Shown here: positions 36,201 to 48,938 of the stretch, one piece after another | How positions within the stretch are numbered: position 1 is the stretch's first letter | How the letters are laid out: each line of letters begins with the position of its first letter | DNA from: Sparus aurata | Lineage: Eukaryota > Chordata > Actinopteri > Spariformes > Sparidae | Direction: 5' to 3' | Length of the DNA stretch: 64,000 nt | Assembly: GCF_900880675.1 (NCBI RefSeq) | Contig: NC_044209.1 | Coordinates: 24,890,553-24,954,552, forward strand | The notes under the pieces: generated by a model | Databases searched by the model: none | Seen by the model: only the letters and a program-made list of their open reading frames with translations | What the model was told of the DNA's origin: nothing | Program-made: the position numbers and the translations under genes

Positions 36201-38334
36201 CTTCGGTATGGATTTGGCTGCCTGCATCGAGCTTATTGAGAAGGTAACATACCACTTTGTTAAATTAGATTCTCCATTCAAATACAAATGTTTGCTTCCT
36301 CAGGTCATTTTTCTTTCTTACCATGAAATGTAAATTCTTCTCAGCCAATGGGCATCTTCTCCATCCTTGAAGAGGAGTGCATGTTCCCCAAGGCCTCTGA
36401 CACAACTTTCAAGAACAAGCTGCATGATCAGCATCTTGGCAAGACCAAGGCCTTTGAGAAGCCAAAGCCTGGAAAGGGCAAGGCTGAAGCTCACTTCGCC
36501 CTGGTTCACTATGCTGGCACAGTGGAATACAATATCAATGGCTGGCTGGACAAGAACAAGGACCCCCTGAACGATTCAGTTGTTCAGCTCTACCAGAAAG
36601 CTTCAAACAAACTGCTGGCGTTACTGTATGCAGCCATGCCTGGAGCTGACGGTAAGAAAGAAAAGTGAGCAGAGTATATAGAAACTCTGTGAACCCTGTA
36701 CAGATACGTTAACCTCCTATTTTCTACTGTTATAGTGAGCATTGATGCCATCTTTTTTCATAGCTATTGGCTGCTTACTGAAAACTGAGGTCTGGAAAGT
36801 TACAGGCAGTGCAGCGACTTTGTAGTGAAAAAACAGTGTGTCTGTTTCAATTGATTAATCAATTTAGCAAAACAGAGGCTGCTGGTTGAAATTGAAATTG
36901 ACACATGCACATGCAACATAGAACAAAACTCAAACCACTCACTGCAGTGTATAATTGTTATTAATATTTGGTACCTTTAATAACAATGTCATGTTTTGCA
37001 AAATAGAGGCTGCTGGAGGTGGCGGCAAGAAGGGTGGCAAGAAGAAGGGTGGTTCCTTCCAGACTGTGTCTGCTCTTTTCAGGGTATGTATTGTTTCATA
37101 TTTTTGGACAACAAATAACAATCTCATCTTAAAATATTGATGAGTTATTATTTTGTAATGCTCATCCACAGGAGAACTTGGGCAAGCTGATGACCAACTT
37201 GAGGAGCACTCACCCTCACTTTGTCCGCTGTCTGATTCCCAATGAAACAAAGACCCCAGGTAAGAAGCACATAACCCAGATTTGTGCACTGTGTGTGACA
37301 TGGTCATGTAAAGAAATGTTTTGATGCAATGAGTTTGCAATGTGCAGGTCTTATGGAGAACTTTTTGGTCATCCACCAGCTGAGGTGTAATGGTGTGCTG
37401 GAGGGCATCAGAATCTGCAGAAAGGGCTTCCCCAGCAGAATACTCTACGGTGACTTCAAGCAGAGGTGACTGCAGTTTTCATCATAAGCAAATCAAGTGG
37501 ATTTCTGTAGAGGTATTAGGATGATAAACACTGAGAAAAAGTGGGAGGAAGATAAAAGGAACCACGTAATTTTCTCTTGTAGATACAAAGTATTGAATGC
37601 CAGTGTCATCCCTGATGGACAGTTCATTGACAACAAGAAAGCTTCAGAGAAGCTGCTGGGCTCCATTGATGTGGACCACACACAGTACAAGTTTGGACAT
37701 ACAAAGGTTCATCCTCAACGACAGTACTAACACATTTACTTGTGCCGTTGTCCAATTATATCCATATGCACTGAGTACTAATTTGCCCCACTTGACAACA
37801 TAGGTGTTCTTCAAAGCTGGTCTGCTGGGTACCCTGGAGGAGATGAGAGATGAGAAACTGGCTACGCTGGTGACCATGACTCAGGCTCTCTGCAGAGGAT
37901 ATGTCATGAGGAAGGAGTTTGTTAAGATGATGGAGAGGAGGTAGGATTATTTGACTGGACCCTAAACTGTACTGTCCAATTATGTAGTAGATATATTTTT
38001 TAAATGGTAAGAACTAGAAGTTCAATAGAATAATGTTTCAGAAGAAATGACACTTTCTGCATGTATCTCATTTTCCAGGGAAGCTATCTACTCTATCCAG
38101 TACAACATCCGTTCATTCATGAATGTTAAGAACTGGCCATGGATGAATCTCTACTTCAAGATCAAGCCTCTCCTGAAGAGTGCTGAGACTGAGAAGGAGC
38201 TGCAGCAGATGAAGGAGAACTATGATAAGATGAAAACAGACCTGGCTACTGCCCTGGCTAAGAAGAAGGAACTGGAGGAGAAGATGGTTTCTCTGGTACA
38301 GGAGAAGAATGACCTGCAACTCCAAGTGGCTGCA
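33287..38334 (+). other. Gene C motor and neck exons 3-22
   Basis: Exons: 33287-33509, 33754-33897, 34021-34177, 34290-34317, 34406-34523 (P-loop, loop 1), 34607-34699, 34783-34846, 34936-35034, 35125-35228, 35311-35449, 35626-35744, 35837-35986 (switch II), 36073-36243, 36345-36651, 37007-37083 (loop 2, Gly/Lys-rich AAGGGGKKGGKKKGG), 37172-37259, 37348-37465 (SH1/SH2), 37583-37706, 37804-37940, 38079-38334. They encode residues 1-899. Confidence 0.93.
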
Positions 38335-41300
38335 GTAAGTAGGAAACAAAGGAAGTATAATTTGGTTACATATACGCTTCACCAATTTTACCATGTTGTT
38401 TAAATTATCAGATATTTAGGTGACATAAGAAGAGGCCACTGACTTCTATTACCGGAGAATATATGAATCTTTTCAAACTTTTCAATGTATCGTATGTTCA
38501 TTGTGTACAATAGGAAGTCGATAACCTCTCTGATGCTGAGGAAAGATGTGAAGGGCTCATTAAGAGCAAGATCCAACTCGAGGCCAAACTCAAAGAGACA
38601 ACAGAAAGACTGGAGGATGAAGAGGAAATCAATGCTGAGCTGACTGCCAAGAAGAGGAAGCTGGAGGACGAATGCTCTGAACTGAAGAAAGACATTGATG
38701 ACTTGGAGCTCACTTTGGCTAAAGTGGAGAAGGAGAAACATGCCACAGAAAACAAGGTTTGGATTATTTTAAACCCACATTAATTTAAAGACAGACCATA
38801 TCAATATAGTGTGATGTAAATAATGCACCTTTGAAATCTATTTAGGTGAAAAACCTGACAGAGGAGATGGCATCTCAAGATGAGTCTATTGCCAAGTTAA
38901 CCAAGGAGAAGAAAGCCCTCCAAGAGAGCCACCAGCAAACACTTGATGATCTCCAAGCAGAGGAAGACAAAGTCAACACTCTGACCAAAGCCAAGACAAA
39001 GCTGGAACAGCAAGTGGACGATGTATGAAAACAATTGTTTCGATAGTGTGTGTTTTAATTGACATTCCATGATACATATTCAAAATAATGTATAATGTAA
39101 ATCAAGTTTCTTTGTATTGACACACTGTCATTTGAATACCTCAAATAATTTATCATTAACTGTCATGTGATAGCTCGAGGGGTCACTGGAGCAAGAGAAG
39201 AAGCTCCGCATGGACCTTGAGAGAGCCAAGAGGAAGCTTGAAGGAGATCTGAAACTAGCCCAGGAATCCATCATGGATCTGGAGAATGACAAACAGCAAT
39301 CTGATGAGAAAATCAAGAAGTAAGGTTTTTGATTCATGTTGTTAATTCTCTGTTCAGCATCTCAAACATTACACTCCAACAACAGTACAAACTGTGACAG
39401 TGAAAGTTTCTTTTTTTTTCATCAAGGAAAGAATTTGAAACCAGCCAGCTCCTCAGCAAGATTGAGGATGAACAGTCTCTCGGTGCTCAGCTTCAGAAGA
39501 AGATCAAGGAGCTCCAGGTGAGGAGCTATACAATGTTATATACATGCAAATCAAACTCAGTAAATTAAAAACACCACATCATATTCAAGTCAATGAACCT
39601 TCATTCCTTAAATCTAGGCCCGTATTGAGGAGCTGGAGGAAGAGATTGAGGCTGAGAGGGCTGCTCGGGCTAAGGTTGAGAAGCAGAGGGCTGACCTCTC
39701 CAGGGAGCTTGAGGAGATCAGTGAGAGGCTCGAGGAGGCTGGTGGAGCAACAGCTGCTCAGATTGAGATGAGCAAGAAGCGTGAAGCTGAGTTCCAGAAG
39801 TTGCGCCGGGATCTTGAAGAGTCAACCCTGCAACATGAAGCAACTGCATCAGCTCTCCGCAAGAAGCAGGCAGACAGTGTTGCAGAGCTGGGAGAGCAGA
39901 TCGACAACCTCCAGCGTGTCAAGCAGAAGCTGGAGAAGGAGAAGAGCGAGTACAAGATGGAGATTGATGACCTGTCCAGCAACATGGAGGCTGTTGCTAA
40001 AGCTAAGGTGAGTCATTTGTTTAAAGATGAGGTATTTGCCTTTTGTTATGCTCAGAAACACGACCTCTAACCAATAAATATGGCAGTAGCATTACATTTT
40101 AAAAAAAACTCAACGAACATCATGTTTTGTTGTTGACAGGGCAACTTAGAAAAAATGTGCAGAACTGTTGAGGACCAGTTGAGTGAGCTCAAAGCCAAAA
40201 ATGATGAGAATGTTCGCCAGCTGAACGACGTTAATGGACAAAAGGCAAGACTGCAGACAGAGAATGGTGAGTGTCCTGGAATAGAAACTTCTCATGGAAG
40301 TTATTAATGAGAATATTAATAATAAAAGATCTCATTCATACATTGTCATTCAGGTGAGTTCTCCCGCCAGCTTGAAGAGAAGGAAGCTCTTGTTTCCCAG
40401 CTGACCAGAGGAAAACAGGCCTTTACTCAGCAGATTGAGGAGCTTAAGAGACACGTCGAGGAGGAAGTCAAGGTAAACAAGTCCACATGCCTTCTTATTA
40501 CATGTCAACAGGGAGTATGTTCTCTTTTTCAAATGTAGTCATTCATAATATGAACCATAATACTGTAGTAAGATTTAAAAGATCAAAGCATCAAGAATCT
40601 ATTCCCACAGCAAAACATACAGGCATACTGCTATTATTGCTAAGTGAACCTTTTATGAATTACATTTATTGACAGATGATGAAAAGTTACATGATACTGA
40701 GTAGCAAATATGATAGATGCAGAAGTAGTCCTGGGGATCCAAAACTAAATGGCTACATCAAAATGATTAAACTTTAAAAAAAAGTACTTCCTCTTCATAG
40801 GTATGATACTAATGTTTTGTCATGTTCAACAGGCCAAGAATGCCCTGGCCCATGCAGTTCAGTCAGCCCGCCATGACTGTGATCTGCTCAGAGAGCAGTT
40901 TGAGGAGGAGCAGGAGGCCAAAGCTGAGCTACAGAGAGGAATGTCCAAGGCCAACAGTGAGGTGGCTCAGTGGAGAACCAAATATGAGACTGATGCTATC
41001 CAGCGCACTGAGGAGCTAGAGGAGTCCAAGTATATAATCCTTTATACTATTTCAAAGATAAATCCCTTTTTGCTATCTTTGTTCACTTAAGCTCAAATAA
41101 TTCCTCTTCACTACAGGAAAAAGCTTGCCCAGCGCTTGCAGGATGCTGAGGAATCCATTGAGGCTGTGAACTCCAAGTGTGCCTCTTTGGAGAAGACCAA
41201 ACAGAGGCTGCAGGGTGAGGTGGAGGACCTCATGATTGATGTTGAGAGAGCCAATGCTCTGGCTGCCAACCTCGACAAGAAGCAGAGGAACTTTGATAAG

Positions 41301-43895
41301 GTAAATGGTTAAACTAATAATCAACACCAGTTTTTGGTGAGAAACAAGCACCTTAATTAATAAATAGTCATTGAATTATATATTTTGACCTATACAATTC
41401 TAGGTCCTTGCAGAATGGAAACAGAAGTATGAGGAGGGCCAGGCAGAGCTGGAGGGAGCTCAGAAGGAGGCTCGTTCTCTCAGCACTGAACTGTTCAAGA
41501 TGAAGAACTCTTATGAGGAGGCTCTGGATCATCTGGAGACCATGAAGAGAGAGAACAAGAACCTGCAGCGTATGCCAGTCTTACTGTATTTAATGTAATG
41601 GTCATAGTAATTGCAAGGGTTCTTCTTAGCCCTCTGGCAGTGAAGTCTGTGAGCATTATTTGGTTGTAAAAGCACTGACATTTTCCAGATCTAACCTGCA
41701 CATACAGTTCTAACTACATTTGACTTTGGTTGTTCCACAGAGGAGATCTCAGACCTGACTGAACAGATTGGTGAGACTGGAAAGAGTATTCATGAGTTGG
41801 AGAAAGCCAAGAAGACTGTAGAGACTGAGAAGTCTGAAATTCAGTCAGCACTGGAGGAAGCTGAGGTAAAATCTTGATGACATTATTGAACCACTATAAT
41901 AAAATACATGATTAAAATGTAACTATGTATTCATTTTGAATTTATTCCTGCAAAATCAATGCATACCTTTTGTTGTGTTTGTGACTTTTTAAGGGCACAC
42001 TGGAGCATGAGGAGGCCAAAATTCTCCGTGTCCAGCTTGAGCTCAACCAGATCAAAGGTGAGGTTGACAGGAAGCTGGCAGAGAAGGATGAGGAGATGGA
42101 GCAGATCAAGAGGAACAGCCAGAGGGTGATTGACTCCATGCAGAGCACTCTTGATTCTGAGGTCAGGAGCAGGAATGATGCCCTGAGAGTCAAGAAGAAG
42201 ATGGAGGGAGACCTGAATGAGATGGAGATTCAGCTGAGCCATGCTAACAGGCAGGCTGCTGAGTCCCAGAAACAACTGAGGAATGTCCAGGGACAACTCA
42301 AAGTAAGATTTGTTTAATAACTAAATGTATTTTTTTCTTTTAATCAAAGGGAAACTACATACATTTTCTTTCTCTCTGTTCAATGTCAGGATGCCCAACT
42401 GCACCTTGATGATGCTGTCAGAGGACAGGAAGACATGAAGGAGCAGGTTGCCATGGTGGAGCGCAGAAATGGCCTGATGGTGGCTGAAATCGAGGAGCTG
42501 AGAGCCGCTCTGGACCAGACAGAGAGAGGACGCAAAGTGGCTGAGCAGGAGTTGGTTGACGCTAGTGAGCGTGTTGGACTGCTTCACTCTCAGGTGTGTT
42601 TTCATTAATTCGCAAGAATTTTATCTAATCAAAAGATGTGAGACACATACCAGTAAACACTGCCTATTCTTGTACAATATTCAGAACACCAGTCTTATGA
42701 ACACCAAGAAGAAGCTGGAGTCTGACCTCGTCCAGGTTCAAGGTGAAGTTGATGATGCTGTTCAGGAATCAAGAAATGCTGAGGAGAAAGCGAAGAAGGC
42801 TATTACTGACGTGAGTCATGTTTTTATGTAAACACTGCTTCAAGAAATACTTGCTTACACTTCATTAATTAATATTAATAATTATTATAATTAATATCAA
42901 GGCTAAAAATTATGTTTCTAAAATGTGCATCATTTCAGGCTGCCATGATGGCTGAGGAGCTGAAAAAGGAGCAGGACACCAGTTCTCACCTGGAGAGGAT
43001 GAAGAAGAACCTGGAGGTCACAGTCAAGGACCTCCAGCACCGTCTGGATGAGGCTGAGAACCTCGCCATGAAGGGTGGCAAGAAGCAGCTCCAGAGACTA
43101 GAGTCCAGGGTATGAATTCAAATTCATAAAAGGTCGTTTTTTGGAGGCACATCACTTTTATTTTGCCTTTTATTATTTCAACTGAAATCTTTGCGTGGAA
43201 GACTGATATATTATTTATCATCACATTACAGGTACGTGAGCTGGAGAGTGAAGTTGAGGCCGAGCAGAGACGTGGAGCTGATGCTGTAAAAGGAGTTCGC
43301 AAATATGAGAGGAGAGTGAAGGAGCTGACATACCAGGTAAGCCGTACTGAAAATCTCCCCTAACCTCTAATTCATTCTTTAGTCTTCTTCACATACTGTA
43401 TAATCTTGTATCTGTACAGACTGAGGAGGACAAGAAAAATGTGAACAGACTTCAGGATCTGGTGGACAAGCTGCAGCTTAAAGTGAAATCTTACAAGAGA
43501 CAGGCCGAGGAGGCTGTAAGTCAAATACATAATGTGGCACATCATTGACAACTGATTTAATAATAACATCACTATTTACTGTCTTGTAACTACGCCAACA
43601 TACCTCTAAACCACTTAACAGGAGGAGCAGGCCAACACCCACATGTCCAGGCTCAGGAAGGTTCAGCATGAGTTTGAGGAAGCTCAGGAGCGTGCTGACA
43701 TTGCTGAGTCCCAGGTCAACAAGTTGAGAGTCAAGAGCCGTGACGCTGGAAAGGTATGTTTGTTTTTAAAATAATTTGATGCTGTGAACTTTCACTGTTG
43801 AAAGTGTGAATCAATATCACTTTTTAAATGAGGTAATAATAGATAATAATAATAGATTTTCATCCCTCTTTTTTTAGTCTGATTCTGCTGAGTAA
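33306..43895 (+). CDS. myh: Gene C: complete fast skeletal muscle myosin heavy chain
   Basis: This is the actin-dependent ATPase heavy chain of the fast skeletal sarcomere. The 39 coding exons sum to 5823 nt, or 1940 residues plus stop, the usual length for vertebrate sarcomeric MyHC. All introns have GT-AG ends and all phases join. The start is set by the first ATG after exon 2, in a strong GCCACCATGAGC context, giving MSTDAEMEQYGPAA. Motor: P-loop GESGAGKT (about 179-186), switch I NDNSSRF (242-248), switch II DIAGFE (465-470), reactive cysteines in LRCNGVLEGIRIC (701 and 711). The neck runs to the proline of FKIKPLL (about 844). The coiled-coil rod fills the rest and ends SDSAE. Loop 1 (AKKSDAPQQQSK) is two residues longer than in B or D. 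No stop or frameshift seen. The exact orthologue name cannot be fixed from one window. Confidence 0.96.
38514..43895 (+). other. Gene C rod exons 23-41
   Basis: Exons: 38514-38756, 38846-39022, 39174-39319, 39427-39517, 39618-40007, 40140-40266, 40354-40472, 40833-41029, 41117-41300, 41404-41569, 41741-41865, 41994-42302, 42390-42593, 42685-42810, 42939-43109, 43232-43336, 43420-43515, 43622-43753, 43878-43895. They encode residues 900-1940: S2, then light meromyosin with the C-terminal assembly region. Confidence 0.93.
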
Positions 43896-43971
43896 GTGTC
43901 ATCATCCCTTAGGCCTTCAACAGAGTTCATAAAATATGAACCATGGTTGGGGTTTCTTTACAATAAAGACG

Positions 43972-43977
43972 ATACCT
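43972..43977 (+). promoter_or_regulatory. Gene C polyadenylation signal
   Basis: AATAAA 77 bases after the stop, in sequence homologous to the 3' ends of genes A and B. Confidence 0.85.
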
Positions 43978-43984
43978 TTCATCA

Positions 43985-44830
43985 TTATCCTGAATCCTGT
44001 CACTTCCTTTCTTTAACTATTTATTTATTTATTTTAATGTCATATGGTAGAGCATTTGCAGCATGGTACTGATCAACAAACAGTGGTTTCAATATGGTAA
44101 AAGAATAACTTTTTCAAGGTTTTTAGCAATTATTATAGTCAAATATGTTTCGCTTTAAAAACATTTGGCGCTTTTTAAAAAGCGTGGTTCTTCCATTGGT
44201 GGCATGGTTTGTGAAACACTGGTGAGGTTGTGGCGGTACTAGCAGTAAAATGCTTACAAACCACCCCCAACCTACATAAAAATATAAACAAAAATATGTA
44301 TATGTACAGGGAATGCCAAGTGTCAAGTACTTCTGTAATAAACAAATACCTCTTCAGGGGACAATCAAAAAATGCCTCTTCAGGAAATAAACAAACTGAA
44401 ACGTGCTTTCAAGCTCTCAAGTTCCCAATGACATAACATGTGAAAAACTGAAATGTGCAATCTGCAGTGTGTCATGGACAGATTCAGAATGAGAGTGAGT
44501 CCAACCTGGGTGTCATTCCCCACCTCTCTTTAGCCATCACAAAGGGGCATCATCACACTGTGATCGGCTGGGAGGGGAATGCCCCAAGCTGCTTCATTAA
44601 TGAGCAGTCAGTCTCCTCACCCTGCGTTCAAGTTATCTGAATCCACTGCAATCAGTCCAGAGGATTTTGAAATTTAGCCCAAAACACAACAAGATGCACA
44701 ATGGGACTGCTACAGGTAGGTCACCCCAGTCAGAATGTTTGGTTAACCAGATGCGTCATCCATAAGCAGTGCCTCACACACTTTTCTAGACTTCTGGATC
44801 ATTCCTCTGAGCTTTCCAGATATCCTCATC
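43985..44830. other. Gene C 3' flank, no gene seen
   Basis: Shares most of its length with the 3' flank of B, but holds about 300 bp (44262-44565) absent there. No gene or RNA recognised. Confidence 0.55.
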
Positions 44831-46060
44831 TTGTCACATACCAGAGAAGGTGAATAACAATGCCAGGGAGGCCAGAAATGTCGCCTGCGTTAGAGAATCA
44901 GGTGCATTGTTAAACTTACCCTTATGATACTTTGTAAGCGAAAATTCTTGCAGATACAGCACCCAATGAATAAGCCTGGAGCTAGCCTACGTGGTGTTAA
45001 AGACCCATGGCAATATTGAGTAGAGTGATGACCACTAAAGGTTTTCCCTCCAAATAATGTCTCCATTTATCTAAACTCCAGCCCTTGTCAGACACTCACT
45101 TTCAGTGTCATTTTGCTCTGTGCTGGACAGAGAGCAGTTTCCACAAGCAATGACATGCTCTTGGGAGGAAGCGTCAAATCTTTGTGCAAAGACAGCTCCA
45201 ACACCTGTAGAACTTCCATCAGTGTAGACAACAAATGTGTTACACATATCGGGGTGACCAAGGACAGGAGGCGAGGTCAGATGGTCTTTGAGACACTGAA
45301 ATGCCCTCTGACACTCATCTGTCCACCTAATCACAGCTCCTTTCCTTTTCAGAGAGTTAAGAGGCTCTGCAATTGTTGAAAACTTAGGGATGGGTTCCTT
45401 AGTCATGTAGCGCAGTCTTTGCCGGATTTCCACGATCTACATCCATACTAACTACATGACCTTGGAATTTAAGTTTGGGGCATGGATGTCTTTAGAATAG
45501 ATGACTATGTCATCCAGGTACACTATCCAGCAGTCTCCAAGGCAGCTACGCAGCACATGATTTAGCAGACTCAGGAAGGTGGCTGGAGTGCCCTTCAAAA
45601 AAAAAGGCGTGACCCGAAAAAGAGAACAACCCAAGAGATGTGGCAAACCCTGTCAGGGGCTGGCTTTCAGGGTCCATTTCCACCTGCCAATAACCACAGT
45701 CAAAATCTAGGATGGTGGAAACAGTTGAGCATGCCAGTGACTCAAGGATCTCAGAAATGGCTGGCAGAGGACAGGAATCTCCCTCACTCTGTTCATTAAT
45801 ACGACAGAAATCTACACAAAACCGGGGGAGCATCAATACAATCGGGAAAGCCCATGATGAACAGCAACACTTGCAGTATAGTATGAACATTTTGATCTCC
45901 TCAGACCTTTTCACTCCATGCACCCTGTAAGTAGGTGAGATTGGGCCAGAAATCTCTTCTCTGCTCCTACCATTTGAGAAAATGTAAAAAAAATAAAATA
46001 AAAAGAAAAACAATGGGGTGAAGCAAGGAAAGGCAAATGCAAAAGACAATGGGTGTGGAA
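44830..46060 (-). mobile_element. Ty3/gypsy pol remnant in the C-D spacer (most complete copy)
   Basis: The minus strand carries, in order, an RT N-terminal region (FCVDFCRINEQSEGD, then LDFDCGYWQVEMDPES), the catalytic region (CWIVYLDDIVIYSKDIHAPN) and RNase H (WTDECQRAFQCL, then FVVYTDGSSTGVGAVFAQR with the DG pair). Frames are broken at several places and no LTR is visible. It contains neither the LINE nor the piggyBac nest, so it shows the ancestral arrangement of the remnant. Confidence 0.83.
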
Positions 46061-46239
46061 GCAGATGACTCTACTGCTGTACTCTCCTAGACACACTCTT
46101 AAGACCATAGACCACTAAGCAGCCTGAAAGGTCATTCCCCCACAATAAATGACTATAATAAAAAAATACATTATAATTCCAAAATTTAAAAAATTTACCA
46201 GTGCCATTACTACTATTTTGAAATATTATATAAGTCCAC

Positions 46240-46677
46240 AGCAACATAAGGTCATAGCAAAGACTACTGAATAATGGAGAGGCCTTTTTTCTGGGTTCCT
46301 GGCTCGTTGCGCTCGATACTGTAGCGGAATTACAATGTCCCAAAGACTGAAACCATCCAGCGCCCAGTGAAGGAAAAGAAGGAAAGAAGAGAAGAAAAAC
46401 GTGAAGAAGATACAGGTACAGTAACGTCAAAGTTATGAAACGAAAGGAAATTAATTTATTTTTAATACCTCAATTGTTGGAGCAGAGTGGTAGCTTGCTA
46501 GCTTACCTCGGACGATTGCAGCATTGTTTGATAATCAATAAATAGCTGAGTTGACGTGTGTTAATGTTACTCCATCTTAAATTCATCAGGGACATTTGAA
46601 AAGTTAACATTAGGCCTGTTCAGGTGTTATTTTACAGGTGTTAAGGTATCTGGACGGCAACACATTCTGGCCCTTAA
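46240..46677 (+). mobile_element. Possible 5' end of a hAT (ZMYM-like) element
   Basis: A leader is followed by ATG and a basic stretch (MSQRLKPSSAQ, stop, RKRRKEEKKNVKK) ending at a GTACAG-type donor. Short basic N-terminal exons of this kind precede hAT transposases related to ZMYM1, and a C-terminal exon of that type occurs at 63167-63547. The in-frame stop and lack of a matching terminus keep confidence low. Confidence 0.3.
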
Positions 46678-47588
46678 AGCTAGGGTCTGTAATGTTGTTC
46701 AGAAACACATTTTGTTATACTGGGTGAAATGATCTTGCTATCCTGAGAGTAGTCAATACATTATGTATTCAGAAAAAGGAATGAAAATAATCGGACCTCT
46801 GTTGCAGCTGCAGGACTGAGAAAAAGCTGACCAATCCGTGCCATCCGGCCCGGATAGCACGGACTGGTCAGATGCACGGATTGGTCAGATGCCTTCATGT
46901 CTCGTTCTGTCCCTCCCTCCTCCGCGCGTGCACACGTTACGTTTCACTGTTGCCAGAAATATTCAGCACACTCCTCTGCAGAAATACGGAGTTGCAGGAG
47001 AAGACGTTCATTTGGTTACAATGGCAGAGAAAATGCAGCCAGCGTTACTTGTAACAGCTCACCCCGCTAAAAAGGCAAGGAAAAGAAAGCCTGACGCAGA
47101 AAAGGCTGCGATGAAAAAGGTTCTGGATAAAGAAGTCGGACCGAGTCAACATCGGTGCGGTGTTTGAGCGGTGGAGACAACTGGGGCATGTGAAGGGCTT
47201 GAAAAGTGATGCAGAGGTAATTATTTGTTTTGTTTCAGGGGGATTTGTTATTTTCATGAAATATGTGAGGTTTGCCAACTTGGCTACGTTTGTAGCTCGT
47301 ATTAGCCCAATGCTAACGAGTCGGCCCAATTTCCACTGAATACGGGTCCGCTGCGTTGCGGCTCCGATCCGCCTGACTTCCTGTCTGCTCTGTGCTAAAT
47401 TCAGCTGAATTGCTGCGTCTTGCTCCGGCATCTCCTTCTCCCTGCTGAGTCCCACTGCCAGATGCGCGTGGGGGAGTGGCTTTGGACGGAGCACTGACGG
47501 GATGGGGGGGGGGTGGAACTTAGAGGAGGTGCCACTTTCAAATCTTGCTAGCTCTCTTGCTAGCTCTCCAGGATTGTAGACCCTAGCA
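46678..47588. mobile_element. TTAA-flanked TIR element, copy 2
   Basis: TTAA at 46674-46677 and 47589-47592. The ends AGCTAGGGTCTGT and (inverted) TGCTAGGGTCTAC match copy 1 at 20966-22104 in the opposite orientation. The + strand carries a frame at 46838-47167 with MAEKMQPALLVTAHPAKK, then (after a frame break) FERWRQLGHVKGLKSDAE, ending at a clean donor GCAGAG/GTAATT at 47216. It is 911 bp, about 230 bp shorter than copy 1. Confidence 0.78.
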
Positions 47589-47619
47589 TTAATTCAACTC
47601 AGTTTAAATTTAAGCTGTT

Positions 47620-48245
47620 CCTCCTTGTGTAAGTTAAGGAATGTAGACAATACGGGGCTCACAGCTCCAAGGGACCTTGGAGGCAGCATTCAGCTGTGTG
47701 TGGGTCAAAGTCTAGCAGGAGACAAGGCCACTATAGGGACTAAAACGGAGCCTGACTCCTATGTCAGATGGAGGAAGATATCTAAACGTGTACATCTCCA
47801 GAAAAGGATAGAGAGATCATTTAGGTAATTTTGGAGTACAAGACCCAAGGAGGGACAGTAACAGATTTGGCCATTTATGGGAGGTGAGCAGGGAGATAGA
47901 ACACCTCCTTTTCTTGTCCATTGGATAGATGGACCCTCAACCCACCACAGTGACCAATTAGGAGTAGGCAGGTACAGCCCAAGGGACTTTAAGAAGGCTC
48001 CTACGAGTAGAGACGGAGGGTGGCACTTGGTAAACCTCCTAAGAGCAAAGGCTGAGGTTTTGATGGAGCAGAGGGCAAAGCATTTTGGCATTGTTTTGTC
48101 CACAGATTTGATAATATCAGAACGCGGCTCCGGGCTCCGGACTCAAGGCTCTAGGTTCTGTTTTAATAAAGATTGCTCTATTATTCCACCCAGCCTTGCC
48201 TCCGCAGAATTCTTTTGTCATCAAACTACACGCCGACACCTTTGA
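47620..48245 (+). repeat. LTR-like segment 1 (R/U5-like end)
   Basis: Contains TTTTAATAAAGATTGCTCTA followed by CCACCCAGCCTTGCCTCCGCAG. The same 45-50 bp recurs at 50160-50215 with few changes. A polyadenylation signal near the end of a promoter-like block fits the R/U5 part of an LTR, possibly a retrovirus-like solo LTR. No coding region accompanies it and its outer limits are uncertain. Confidence 0.4.
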
Positions 48246-48249
48246 GGAG

Positions 48250-48646
48250 GGAAGCCCAGAAACTACAGTGTCTTTCCTGATTGTATGTCAGTTAAAATGC
48301 TATTAGTTTTCCATCCCCTTTGTAATAGGGTCGTTGTAAGCCTTTAGTTTATTCTGTCACAGTTTACGTTCGTTAAAGTTTACATCAGTGTTAAAGTGCA
48401 GTTAAAGTGTATTACTGTTGATACTCCATGAGGTATCTGCACAGTTACACATTCAAATTTAAGGTTTAACTGCAACAGTTTGTTTTTCCTTATGGAGAGG
48501 TAAGAAATGTGGCCGTGTGTTTATTACATGTTCAGGGGCCTTGTAGCAATTAGTCAGCTCTGTGTTTGCGTTAGGAGGTGAGCGAGGGTATGAGGCTGAC
48601 TAGAGAGCCCTAAGGCTGAATTTATCTCTCACGCCAGTTGTTAGAC
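48250..48646. other. Unassigned intergenic DNA
   Basis: No open frame, repeat end or RNA gene recognised between the LTR-like block and the LINE. Confidence 0.5.
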
Positions 48647-48788
48647 TTAGACTTCTCTTTATTGATCCTTTTGGGATGACTCCCGCAAGGAAATTGGATT
48701 TCCAGCAGCTTACAAATAGAAAAAGAGGTATAAAACTAAATATAGAAAGTAAACCATAAACAGTAAACAGTAAACAATAAACTCTTAG

Positions 48789-48849
<61 letters not shown>
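48789..48849. repeat. (TA)n microsatellite
   Basis: About 60 bp of uninterrupted TA dinucleotides within the LINE 3' region. Confidence 0.95.
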
Positions 48850-48855
<6 letters not shown>

Positions 48856-48938
48856 GTAGAGATAAGAATAAAAGTAAGATAAAATAGAATTCACGGAAAA
48901 TAAAATCAAATAAGATAAATGTAGAGAACTATATAGAG

